Positions 1-8,771 of a DNA stretch of 13,603 nucleotides are shown here, piece after piece; position 1 is the first letter of the stretch; each line of letters begins with the position of its first letter. The stretch covers positions 1 to 13,603 of the forward strand of contig UZAE01001380.1 of the NCBI GenBank assembly GCA_900617975.1. Direction: 5' to 3'. Under the pieces are notes generated by a model, which saw only the letters and a list, made by a program, of their open reading frames with translations, did not search any database and was not told where the DNA came from. This DNA is from Rodentolepis nana (Eukaryota > Platyhelminthes > Cestoda > Cyclophyllidea > Hymenolepididae). Both the position numbers and the translations under genes were made by a program.

Positions 1-60
1 AAATCTCTCTTGCAAAATGAATTTTGATCCTCTTAATACAGTCTCAATTATGTATTTGAA

Positions 61-349
61 GCAGGGGGTGCGTGATAGACTTACCTCCACGTGGTGCACC
101 CTGGGCAACGTATGCTCATACGGCAAAAAAGTCTATTAACCGGCAGTTGACTTCAGACTCCAAACTACCATGACCCCACTGTATGTTATATTCGACTACT
201 TTCACAGAACTCATCCCACCTTTTTTCCACCTTATCTACTTTCGTCTTTGATGCACTCTTCTGTTCCCCCCCCCCTATTAAATTTTTTTACACTTTGACG
301 TTCCTTCCTCTCTGTGAAGACTGAAGTCAACTAAAGGGCTAATGATAAC
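61..349 (-). repeat. Dispersed repeat, copy 1 (about 290 bp)
   Basis: The reverse complement matches copies at 2867-3135 and 4217-4507. Shared blocks include gaagtcaact, gacttttttgccgt, gttgccca-ggtgc and aagtctat-gcacacccc (this copy reads gtctatcacgcacccc on its minus strand). The outer block attagcccttt near 340 is shared with the other copies. The copy holds a perfect 12-bp inverted repeat (145-156 against 321-332, agttgacttcag/ctgaagtcaact) and a 10-C run at 266-275. No target-site duplication or terminal inverted repeat is obvious, and no coding frame is present, so it is a short non-autonomous interspersed repeat of unknown class. Confidence 0.8.
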
Positions 350-1078
350 ATAAAAATAACAATGTATTTGGAGCAAAACTATTTCCTTTCCTCATTCACG
401 ATGTTTTTGCGTGTTAATAATAAGAGGTAACTCTCTTTATAACTGGACCGAAAAGCGATCGAAATTCTGAAATGATCGCCAAAAAATACGAGTAATTTCA
501 TGCTAATTCGCTTATGAGGCCAGTAAATAAAACTTACGAACATGCGTAAAGGTGGAACTCATTGTGACTTAACCAAAGAATAGGAGTGTGAGTAAACCGC
601 ATGGAAGTACCTTGATTTCACAATTTTGGGTCTTCGGTGATTTCTACTCAGACTGTGGATTGAACTCCATTTCTTGCACCTAGAAATTGACAATTTTGTT
701 GCATAGTTCACTCCACTTAATTTTTATCTAAGTAATAAGTTTAATATAGATTATTTGTTAGAATTAACTATTTCATCCAATTTTGCACCTGGAATCTCTT
801 CAAATTTGGACGGAGAAAGTGGGAAAGGAGTTTTAAAATTAGGCATATCACAAACAAGTAAGAAGTGATTCAATATGGTATCTTGCAGTACTTCCCAGTA
901 CCATTTAATAACTATTAATGCAACAAAAACAAGCTTTTATTTTCCATAATCTTACTATTTTCATGTACTTTCAATCTATAAATATGTTCTGAGGAAGTTT
1001 TAATGATCCTTTGATAAGCATTCTCTATTTCTCAGCAACGGCTTCGATTCTTGGCCAGTCGGCTGAACAGAATATATA

Positions 1079-1103
1079 ACACACACTCACACACACACAC
1101 ACC
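1079..1103. repeat. CA microsatellite
   Basis: A (AC)n run with one T interruption, in upstream intronic sequence. Confidence 0.9.
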
Positions 1104-1500
1104 TCAAAGTGCTCAAGCTGTCGACGCCTGTATGGTCAGAGAGTTGGCAAAGGAAACCTATGACATGCAGAAATGCATCATTCCTCACAAACTAATTCGA
1201 TTATCTGAAATGAATTAAGCACTTTGCCAATCAATCCCATTACCAATTCTCACCCTCTCGAGGCATGATTGGACTTGAGGTTTTTTGGTATTTTGTCAGG
1301 CAGAGGTCTTTGTTTCTTCCTTCTTTTGGTCACAGGGGTTGGTTAGCTCTATTAGCTTTCTTTCTCGTCACATTTGTCATGATTGATTAATAAGCTACCA
1401 TTTGTGGCTTCTGCAATATTCTATTCTCTCCTCCTTTTCTTTTGATTGATTGGCATAAATAGCCTGTCTCTAGGTCTCGTTGACAACTTGTTTAATGATA

Positions 1501-1527
1501 AACCTCCTATTATTTGTGTAGGAGGTT
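1501..1527. repeat. Perfect 9-bp inverted repeat, 9-nt loop
   Basis: Arms 1501-1509 (aacctccta) and 1519-1527 (taggaggtt) are exact reverse complements. It is in upstream intronic sequence, with no known role. Confidence 0.8.
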
Positions 1528-2178
1528 GTATATTATTTACTTGGCTTAGGCTGAGATCAGTCCTTTCATTTATACGTTTGAGTTACACGTGAATATATTC
1601 CCAACTTTCAGTACTGAATTGCATAAATGAAGAGCGCAAAGACAACCTTAACGAGACAACAGCTTCATCAATTTTTTCTTGTTTATTCAAGCTCCTTTGT
1701 TGGTCTAGAATTACTGACTACTTTTCGATCAGGTGGAATTTGGCCATATTTACACAGGGTGTTAATTTACTTGTGGTTGACTGATGACTAATTCACCCAT
1801 CCATCATGTCGACTAAGGTGACGTGCGCGTATGATGGATAACCACTGTATTGGTCGTGGCAACTTGCTTTGAACCTCCTTCATCAACTCTACTTCTATGC
1901 TATAATTCACATTGTAATTCTTGAACACTTCTCCTCGTCAAGGTGATAGTGCTGGATATCCCTTTTAAGTTATATGCATTGGCGTTCTTATCGCACTGCT
2001 TTAATTTTTAATCTCTATTTCCATAATTTTTGAATCGGCAATTAAGGTATATGTGGACATTGTTTCTTATAGCCTCCTTTCAACTTTGTCAGTATTCAAA
2101 ATGTTTTGAATTTTTTTTTGAAGTATCATTCAGTTTGCTTGATAAGTGGATTCAACTTCCTCAATTTACGAGTTGCTT

Positions 2179-2198
2179 AGAGAGAGAGAGAGAAAGAG
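2179..2198. repeat. AG microsatellite
   Basis: An (AG)n run ending in aaagag, in the intron upstream of exon 1. Confidence 0.85.
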
Positions 2199-2463
2199 TC
2201 TTGGTGCTCACTTATTTTGCAGAGTACTATTTACATTGACTTGGTTACCTCTGTTCATGCAGTGCTATTTATTTACCACTTCCAAACTAACCTATAAATT
2301 GAGTTCGGTGAACCCAATTTTTTCTACTCAACCTGATTTTCTATTTAACATTTCCTTCTCTACCATCCACGTGGTGATGCGGGGGAGATGGGGGATAATT
2401 CATCATTCCATGTACCGCTCCCCTAATTTTTCATCTCATTTTTCTTTTCTGTGCTCCTTACAG

Positions 2464-2551
2464 TGGCCAATCTCCCGAAATGGCCGATCGGAACTTCCTC
2501 ACTAACGCGAAGCGACTCTCCCTCTACGGCGTCCACATGCACAAAGTTCTC
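2464..2551 (+). CDS. Exon 1 (internal): end of FERM middle lobe and start of FERM C-lobe
   Basis: This 88-nt exon begins after ...ctccttacag and ends at a perfect gtaagt donor. Its first base completes a codon from an exon outside the window, followed by 29 codons. The peptide begins GQSPEMADRNFLTNAKRLS and continues LYGVHMHKVL. This matches the stretch in protein 4.1 relatives where a G-x-[ST]-P motif is followed by xxFLxxAKxLxxYGVxxH, the signature joining the FERM middle and C lobes. The visible ATG at 2480 is internal (the Met of SPEMADRN), not a start, because the conserved GQSP motif lies upstream in frame. The FERM N-lobe and most of the middle lobe must lie before position 1, so the preceding intron exceeds 2.4 kb. 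The family call is firm; which 4.1 subfamily it belongs to is not settled. Confidence 0.88.
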
Positions 2552-3892
2552 GTAAGTTGCCAAAAAATTGGCTTGATTACTTGTCATTTATACTTAAATT
2601 ATTTGTAGTTGTTGGTAGCACTTTTTTTCGCTACTCTTTTCATCAAGGGAATGCAGTGAGAGGTGCAAAAGTTGTCACCGGACAAGTTGTGTGTTAGGAT
2701 TGATCGAGCGAGAAGTACCCCCAATTTTAAAACATTGGGTTTTTTTTCATTTCAGTTACTCCTTTTGAAATTGTATTCGATTTTGTCCTGCCAGTGATAT
2801 GACGCACAAATGGTTCATATCATTGAAATTTATTTGTTTTATACGGTAGGCGATTTGATTGCTTTCATTAGCCCTTTAACCCTTTAGAGGAGGAAGAACA
2901 TCAAAGTGACATAAAGTCGAGAGGAAGGGATAGAATAATGATTCACAGATGTAGAAGAGACAGACAAAAGCAGAGAGAAGGTGAGATGTGTAATGTGGAA
3001 GTGGTCAAATATGGCATACAGTGGGGTCATGACAGTTTGAAGTCAGAAGTCAACTGCCGATTAATGGACTTTTTTGCCGTTTGAGTATACGTTGCCCAAG
3101 GTGCACAACATGGGGGTAAGCCTATTGCACACCCCATATCATTGAAATAAGTTAAGCCATATGTACAGACTGGGTGGTATTTAGTTGTTTATGAAACCAC
3201 ACTCCGATTTAGTACCAAATAATTTTTAAAATGTGTATGTGCTTGCATCCTTTTGAGTACTCAGCTTCATGTCTAATCGATGGAGGTTGGGATTCTTTTC
3301 TAACATATTGCATTAGAATTTACAAATTGATAGTCCCAGAAAGCGTTCTTTAGCTAAATCAATACCCCCGAGGAAGCTGTAAGATTTATGAGCTAAAAAT
3401 TTACCTCCTATCGAAATTTTACTCTCGTTGCCAATTACTTGACAAGGAGATATGAATACCGTGGGAAAGAGGGAGCTGGTGGCTAGGATAGGTAATTAGG
3501 AAAAGGGTAATCATTTTCTTAAAATTTCTGGAAATTTTAAGAGAAAACAACCTCCCTTCCTTCCTTTTTGCAGACGAAATTTTTCGAGATCAACATTTCC
3601 CAGTTTTTAGTCAACACACATATCTGATGGACTTTTTTCCAGCAATATTAATGATTTTACACTGATTTCAGCCCAAATTTGAATAAAGTGAAACTTACTC
3701 TCTCTCTATGTCCTCATTTTGTTGTAAGTTTCTTCCGGACTATTGTTTTATCAACAAAAATGCATCATTATGTTAGTACTAAAGTAAACATTTTGCTCTG
3801 GGCCATCTTACATCTATAATATTGACTGGGGACTTTCACAATTGTCCTCTTGGGGAGATACTGGGATTTATTTTTCATTTATTGGTTGTTAG
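2552..3892 (+). other. Intron 1 (1341 nt)
   Basis: The donor is gtaagt and the acceptor ...ttggttgttag, between two exons whose peptides are contiguous in the 4.1 FERM C-lobe (HKVL|SSSGVE). It contains repeat copy 2. I see nothing coding in the rest. Confidence 0.9.
2867..3135 (+). repeat. Dispersed repeat, copy 2
   Basis: This is the same family as 61-349 (opposite strand) and 4217-4507 (same strand). The shared run includes tacagtggggtcatgacagtttgaag (2-3 mismatches to copy 1), gaagtcaactgccg, ggacttttttgccgtttgag and atacgttgccca. It sits inside intron 1. The 5' part has diverged, with a short ccctttaa direct duplication at 2872-2885, and it lacks the outer arm of the inverted repeat seen in copy 1. 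Confidence 0.8.
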
Positions 3893-4143
3893 AGTTCCTC
3901 TGGCGTCGAGCATGGACTTGGAGTCTATTACGGCGGCCTTCTACTCTACTTGAGTCGTATTCGTCTTCAGCGTTTCTCGTGGCCAAGGATTATTAAACTT
4001 TCCTATCGAAAACGTCACTTCATCATGATTGTTCGCTCCCTGGATGGGGATCAATCGGAGAGGACATACGGCTTCCGCTGCACTACACCACAAAGAGCCA
4101 AACAACTCTGGACCCTTTGTGTGGAGCATCACAACTTTTTCAG
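3893..4143 (+). CDS. Exon 2 (internal): FERM C-lobe (PH-like) of a band 4.1-type protein
   Basis: This 251-nt exon is entered in phase 0 after ...ttggttgttag and ends with AG|gtatgt, leaving two bases of an Arg codon. It encodes 83 residues forming the PH/PTB-like FERM C-lobe. Visible landmarks are SSSGVEHGLGVYYGGLLLY (glycine-rich turn and strand), RIRLQRFSWPRIIKLSYRKR (the hallmark Rx[FY]xWPxIxKxSYKR-like strand pair of 4.1 proteins), and the closing helix AKQLWTLCVEHHNFFR, which matches the family's xxLWKxCVEHHxFFR. The loop ERTYGFRCTTPQ corresponds to the family's TIGFKLPN-type segment. In 4.1/ERM proteins this lobe contributes to phosphoinositide and membrane-protein binding. The lobe is of normal length, with no gap or stop. 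The intron behind it is 3.6 kb, the largest fully contained here. Confidence 0.95.
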
Positions 4144-4175
4144 GTATGTGCGTTAAGGCTCAAATTTTAATGCAT

Positions 4176-4195
4176 ATTTATTTATTTATTTATTT
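4176..4195. repeat. ATTT tetranucleotide microsatellite
   Basis: Five tandem ATTT units begin 32 nt after the exon 2 donor. Confidence 0.9.
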
Positions 4196-4216
4196 CAAAT
4201 GGCAGGCCGTATGATG

Positions 4217-4507
4217 GTTATTATTGGCCCTTGAGCTGACTTCGTGCTTCACAGAGGGGAGTAACATTAAAGTGAGAAAAATTCAAGAGAGGGTACAGAA
4301 GTGTGATTCACAGATTTAAGAGCGACAGACAGACACAAATGCTCAGGAAGGGTAAGATGAGTACTGTGATAGGGGTCGAATATGACTTGCAGTAGGCCAT
4401 GATAGTTTAAAGTCAGAAGTCAACTTCATGTTTATAGACTTTTTTGCCGTGTGAGTATAAGTTGCCCAGGGTGCGCCACGTGGAGGTAAGTCTATCGCAC
4501 ACCCCCC
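4217..4507 (+). repeat. Dispersed repeat, copy 3
   Basis: This is a third member of the family, with the landmarks ttattggccctt, ctgacttc, cttcacagagggg, gattcacagattta, gaagtcaac, gacttttttgccgtgtgag, gttgcccagggtgc and cacgtggaggtaagtctatcgcacacc. It lies about 70 bp into intron 2. Its 3' end contains a perfect cryptic splice donor, GAG|GTAAGT, with GT at 4486, in the gene's sense orientation. A minus-strand open frame across it (4343-4558) is a by-product of the repeat and is not called as a gene. Confidence 0.8.
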
Positions 4508-6392
4508 ATTTAATGCATATAATGTATAATGTGTTAATATCAGATGATACTCTTCCAAAATGTGATAAACTGAGAAGTCAACCCATCAAATAAGACCATT
4601 CTAACTTTTTATGCCCTTCTTTTGCCCAGGTTTAACCACCAAAATGCCTCTCTTTTTAAAAATTTTGTTTTTGTTTATTTTTTTTTAGTTTCTAAATTCT
4701 ATCAAAAAAACTATAACAGTACATTTGACAAGGACCATCCCGGTAAATAGATTTAAGAGTCCTAGAGGTCATATGTGTTGAAATACTGGGGAGAATTAAA
4801 AAAAAATAATAAAATTTTGAAAGCAATCGTCACTCGAATTTGACTTTGATTTAACATTTTGTTTTGTGTGCATTTTGTAGTAAACTATCCCATTTATCTG
4901 ACATCTATTTTAGACATCAAACTTCAATGAAATATGTAATCAAATACCACCCAACCAATTAGCCAATTAGTCCCCCCTATATCAGCTGTGCTGAATGGCT
5001 TTTTGTCGTTAGAGTCATAGTGGAATGCATGGGTTTCTTCCACTTACAGCTGATCATCTGAAATGAGGAATGCTGTTTGTTTCGAACGATTAATTGAAAG
5101 TGCACACTTTCATTAGAGGTACTATATTTGCAACTATGTTCTGGGAAGAAATGGCAAAATAGACCGCGCAAAAGTGGAGTTTTTTTCCCAAATTTCGGGC
5201 TGAATTTATTCATTGGGGTGTTGGTAATAAGGAACATGTCTTACTTTATTAAGGCACTCGATATCTTGAATATTTATATTGGCTCCATTATACTATTCTT
5301 TTTTTTCCAATGTGGTGGTAGTGGTTAAAGATGTTTTTTGGTGATCTTGAATGTAATAATATGATATCACCGTATATATATATCATTGTTGTCAATATAG
5401 ATTCTAAGTGTCTCTCATTTTTGGCTATTTATTCACAAAAGTCGGCCTTGACGACTTATTGCATAAAGTCATCAGTTGGCAACACCTAACTAGCAAGTGA
5501 GTCTTTGTTTTCAGGCAAGAAATTGGCAAACAAATCGGACTTTCAGGGGAGAGGAAACCCCAAAAGCAAACTCCGTCAATTTTCAGATTTCGTTAAGTTA
5601 AGATGTGGTTAAGTAGTTCAAGTCTTTTTCCGCTGCCTCAATATGGACTCCTAACCGCAGGGACTTTCTGAACGCCATCCACCTTGAAGTGTATCCAAGA
5701 TAACCAGCTGGTATTCATCCTGGGTCTGGTGGTATGAAAGGGTCTTTGATAACTGCCTGGTCAGAAAGCCCTGTGAATCATTATGCTCTCTTTTTTTGGG
5801 GATGAAAAGTTTTCACGAAAAAACTTTCTTTGGAATCTGCTTAAATGCCCTGAATCCTGTACTTTTAAATATTCTTTCTGAAGCAGTCAATATAATGTGG
5901 GGAAAAACACCTTATTGTGTGTAGCCTTGCTACAATGCTCGTTAAAGCCCATTGGTGCACCACTTCCACACATGAGTTATTTTGGCCGGAATTGCTTTGT
6001 TTCACTGCGAACCTATGTTCAATGCCCCAAGTGTGCTGTGCGTGTGCGCGCACGCACTCCCAGTTACACAACTGTGGTCGATTTATAAGCTCAAAAGTAT
6101 TGCTCCACCGAGCGCGCCTCTATTGTCCTAACCGTCACCACCACCCCCTTCCCGCCCTCCTTCTTCCCACATTTTCAACAGTTGTTTTTTTGCCTCCCAA
6201 AATACACAAGTGTACGCCTGCGCCATGTTCCTAAAAGAGCTTTTTCTTTCACACTTAGTGTTACATTGGGTAAATGGTCGGCATTCTGTCATTAGGAAGG
6301 CGTTTTGTGTTGTTGCACCGGAATTTCATTCAACCCTACACCATTAGCAAAGTTAAGAACCTTTCGCGAATATGGCAACACTCTCGGTTCTT

Positions 6393-6419
6393 GGGGGGAG
6401 GGGGGGGGGGAGAGGAGGG
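6393..6419 (+). repeat. G-rich tract (G6 A G11 ...)
   Basis: G6-A-G11-A-G-A-GG-A-GGG lies in intron 4144-7733. Open frames crossing it are low-complexity artefacts. Confidence 0.85.
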
Positions 6420-6567
6420 CAGGAGTTCCTACTTATATTGTCTCTCTGTATTTTCCACGTTTGCCACCAGAAAAAAAGGAGTGAACTCTTTACTATCCAT
6501 TTAACGAATCGATTTCTCTTCACAGGTAGGGATAATTAAACCTGAAAATACTATCACACTGCAGTTC

Positions 6568-6591
6568 TGTGTGTGTGTGTGTGCGTGTGTG
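6568..6591. repeat. TG microsatellite
   Basis: A (TG)n run with one C interruption, in intron 4144-7733. Confidence 0.9.
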
Positions 6592-7109
6592 AATTGTCAT
6601 TTTTTTCTTTCAATACCCTCTTGTCCACTCCTTTTTGACTCTATTTCCCACTTTGGTACAATTGACTGCACTATTATCTTAAAACTATTCTTTTTGTTTT
6701 ATTGGTCTTATGACCAATATATTCGGGTTTTAGAGTTATTTCCGCTCTGTTTTATTGGACAAAAGGGAAGATAATAAATAATCCCAGACATTTTTTCCTA
6801 AGACGTCTAGTCTTAATTCCGATATTCCTGATTTAACACAAGACTGGATAGTATCTTTTTTTCAGAAACTTTACTTCAGTCTAAACAAATTAATTTTTTG
6901 TATTTTTCTGCGTTTGTTTTGTATTCGAAAAAAATACATATATTTAGAATTTATCGTCAACATCATCCAATTTATTTCCCATTGCAAATAAAATAACAAC
7001 CAACCAATTTCTCACCGCTCGCCACTATGCATATGTCATGGTTATTTTTTTCCAACTTTGTGAGCTTCAAATTCTCTGGAAAGTATTCACCAACCTTGAT
7101 AATTCAATA

Positions 7110-7127
7110 GGGGGGGGGGGGGGGGGG
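7110..7127 (+). repeat. Poly-G run, 18 bases
   Basis: An uninterrupted G18 lies within intron 4144-7733. Runs like this are prone to sequencing and assembly length errors, so the exact length is uncertain. Confidence 0.85.
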
Positions 7128-7252
7128 TGGAAATGGTTATACCACTCGGCACCATTTCATTCCGTCAGGCATGCACAAGGCAATGGAAGAAATTTAATGG
7201 CTAACAGATTGAATCGAAGGAGAGCTTCCATCTAAGCATTTGACATCAAAAA

Positions 7253-7530
7253 GGGAGGGCCGGTGGCTTAGCGGCTTGTTAAGTTCTACAAGTTATTACG
7301 CGTGTCATTAATCAAATCAAATATATATAAACATGGAGGTTAGGCCACACCAGGTCATAGAATGGTCGGAGGATAATTAAGACGAAACGTGTTCGTCTTC
7401 TAGTTTTGGAGAAAACGTTGATAACTATGTGTCATCACTCGTTACATTTCCATGGCACTGTGGCTGACATGTCTGCCTGATGAATCAGAGATCACGAGGT
7501 CGTTCTTAAACAGTGCGAATCCATGAGTTA
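7253..7530 (+). repeat. SINE-like segment with tRNA-like A box and structured core
   Basis: The left end carries TGGCTTAGCGG (7264-7274), which matches the RNA polymerase III A-box consensus TRGCNNAGYGG. No clear B box (GGTTCGANNCC) follows. A second tRNA-like stretch lies at 7455-7516: a perfect 7-bp inverted repeat (gcactgt/acagtgc) encloses the sequence gtctgcctgatgaatcagag. Between them, 7379-7399 forms a perfect 8-bp hairpin (aagacgaa-acgtg-ttcgtctt). This layout is suggestive of a decayed tRNA-derived SINE. Only one copy is visible in this window, so the repeat status is inferred, not shown. Confidence 0.35.
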
Positions 7531-7733
7531 TCTCTTTGCAACTTGAGGATTGGTTGAATGTCAATGTCTGGGAGAAACACCCCCCTCCTTGAACACACCT
7601 GGGAAAAAAAATCACCTTTCTTGAAATGTTACGAATCTCTAAATTCTTGCCCGCTTTCATGAATTGCCTAGTCCGGTTAACCTTAGATATCCGTGAAAGT
7701 GCAATGGTTTCTTGGACATTCTTTTTCTTCCAG

Positions 7734-7942
7734 ACTGCGAGACTACGAGCGTTCTCGCAAACCCAGCGTGCTGCCCGGATTTTCGAGTCGCAAATTCACC
7801 TACAATCACCCGGGCATGGGTAGCTCTCTTGGTGACCTCACAGCTTGTCCCCCAGAAACCGCCGCACCACACAACCTTCGTCCTCAACCTGCCATTCGTC
7901 GAATGCAACCCCAACGTAGACAGCCATCATCCAATGAGCAAG
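7734..7942 (+). CDS. Exon 3 (internal): FERM-adjacent motif and basic Pro/Gln linker
   Basis: This 209-nt exon follows a strong polypyrimidine acceptor (ctttttcttccag). Its first base completes the Arg of HHNFFR, followed by 69 codons and one base of the next codon. The start, LRDYERSRKPSVLPGFSSRK then FTYNHPG, aligns with the FERM-adjacent region of protein 4.1 relatives, where the final FFR is followed by a linker and a GSKFRYSG-like motif; here it reads GFSSRKFTYNHPG. The remaining part is rich in Pro, Arg, Gln and Ser (for example RRMQPQRRQPSSNEQ) and is probably disordered. In 4.1 proteins this region is a known phosphorylation-controlled segment; regulation here is inference only. The donor, G|gtagac, is the weakest in the gene. 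Failure to splice would add a few residues and a stop at 7972-7974. Confidence 0.85.
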
Positions 7943-8054
7943 GTAGACATAAACTACTTATATATATGACTTAAGTAGATACGATACGATGTTCTTATTA
8001 TTTCAAAACCTCGGCTAACATTTCGGTTTCTTTTTTTCTCCCCTTCCCCTACAG
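7943..8054 (+). other. Intron 3 (112 nt)
   Basis: A short intron with a weak donor (gtagac) and a strong pyrimidine-rich acceptor. Retention puts a stop at 7972-7974. Confidence 0.65.
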
Positions 8055-8087
8055 CCTGGTTCACACTGCCCCATGGTGGCACGAATC
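8055..8087 (+). CDS. Exon 4: 33-nt symmetric microexon encoding (A)WFTLPHGGTN(P)
   Basis: A 33-nt segment lies between a very good acceptor (tttttttctccccttcccctacag) and a perfect donor (gtaagt). It starts by completing a G|CC Ala codon and ends with the first base of a C|CT Pro codon, so it fits the phases of exons 3 and 5. It encodes WFTLPHGGTN. Because its length is a multiple of three and both flanks have the same phase, skipping keeps the frame and replaces Ala-10 residues-Pro with a single Ala (G|CT). I recognise no motif in the peptide. The main doubt is its small size; strong splice signals and matching phases on both sides support it. It lies 112 nt after exon 3, much closer than any other exon pair. 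Confidence 0.65.
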
Positions 8088-8751
8088 GTAAGTTTTTACC
8101 TGGCTTTTTATCACTCGCATCCTCTCCTTTCTACTTATTTCTGACATTTGCATGCCTATTTCTCCCACGTCATTTTCTATCACTGATGGGTTTCGCTTTC
8201 TTTTGTGTACTTTTCACCTCAGAAGAAGATTAAGCGGAAAAAAGGAGGATAGAGGAGGGTTGCTAGCTAACTGTACTGTTAGACTGAATTGATCTTTTTT
8301 TAGAAAAAATTCCCTTTAATAATGTCTTTCCCTTAGATAGGGTTTCGAGTTCAGGTTTCTGCTATCCAATTCCTATTATGTGTTGCTTATTTTGAATGAG
8401 CTCAATGTTGTGTGGACTACTATATAGTGTAATAGTGTATAGTGACCAAAGCTACTGTTCTAGAGAAAGGTTTTTACTCGATTTACTTATGTGAGTAGGA
8501 TTTCATTTCACAAATAAGTTAGTTGTTCTATTGAGCTGGTGGGTTTGAAACTAATATAAGCCACTGTTTCTCTCCAGGTACACATTATAAGTTGACTAAC
8601 TTAAATAGATTACACCTAAGTACTAGGTCGATTCAAAATTTCACGGTTGTTATTCGGTGAGTTTTCTTTCCTATCTTTGACCCCTGAAATTTTGTTCTGA
8701 TTGAAAACTGTCTCGAAGCTCCTAATTCAGATTTCTAAGTTATTAATGATC

Positions 8752-8771
8752 TTCTCTCACTCTCTCTCTCT
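8752..8771. repeat. TC-rich microsatellite
   Basis: A short (TC)n run with one A interruption, in intron 8088-10869. Confidence 0.75.

Larger units (their letters stand above)
1..2463 (+). other. Upstream intron (5' end outside window)
   Basis: Exon 1 starts inside a FERM domain, so this stretch should be the 3' part of an intron. I saw no segment resembling the FERM N or middle lobes on either strand. It holds repeat copy 1, the CA and AG microsatellites and a small hairpin (1501-1527). An open frame of about 66 codons from 1018 to a TAA near 1218 crosses the CA repeat and resembles nothing I know. Confidence 0.65.
4144..7733 (+). other. Intron 2 (3590 nt)
   Basis: The donor is gtatgt and the acceptor ctttttcttccag. 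It separates FFR from the FERM-adjacent segment. It contains repeat copy 3, an ATTT and a TG microsatellite, two G-rich tracts, a 21-nt alternating purine/pyrimidine run (6037-6057), a SINE-like segment and a possible alternative exon (5515-5596). The longer open frames inside (for example 5917-6234) have no recognisable protein similarity. Confidence 0.88.

Noticed and set aside
1018..1218. Open frame of about 66 codons after an acceptor-like ctcag
   Set aside because: It passes through a CA microsatellite, ends in a stop with no donor, and does not resemble the FERM segment expected upstream.
2480..2482. ATG in exon 1 as the gene's start codon
   Set aside because: The conserved GQSPE residues before it are in frame after a good splice acceptor, and a FERM C-lobe without its N and middle lobes is not expected to be a natural start.
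2146..2505. 119-codon open frame overlapping the start of exon 1
   Set aside because: It reads exon 1 in the wrong frame (the correct frame gives NFLTNAKRLSLYGV), crosses an AG microsatellite and has no recognisable similarity.
61..4507. CRISPR-like array from the three repeat copies
   Set aside because: The repeats are about 290 bp, irregularly spaced, in mixed orientation and in a spliced eukaryotic gene.
5917..6234. 105-codon open frame in intron 2
   Set aside because: Rich in Cys, His and Pro owing to simple sequence; no domain seen, no supporting splice context, and overlapping frames on both strands are equally open.
7264..7274. Functional tRNA gene at the A-box match
   Set aside because: No B box at the right distance and no cloverleaf; kept only as part of a SINE-like segment.
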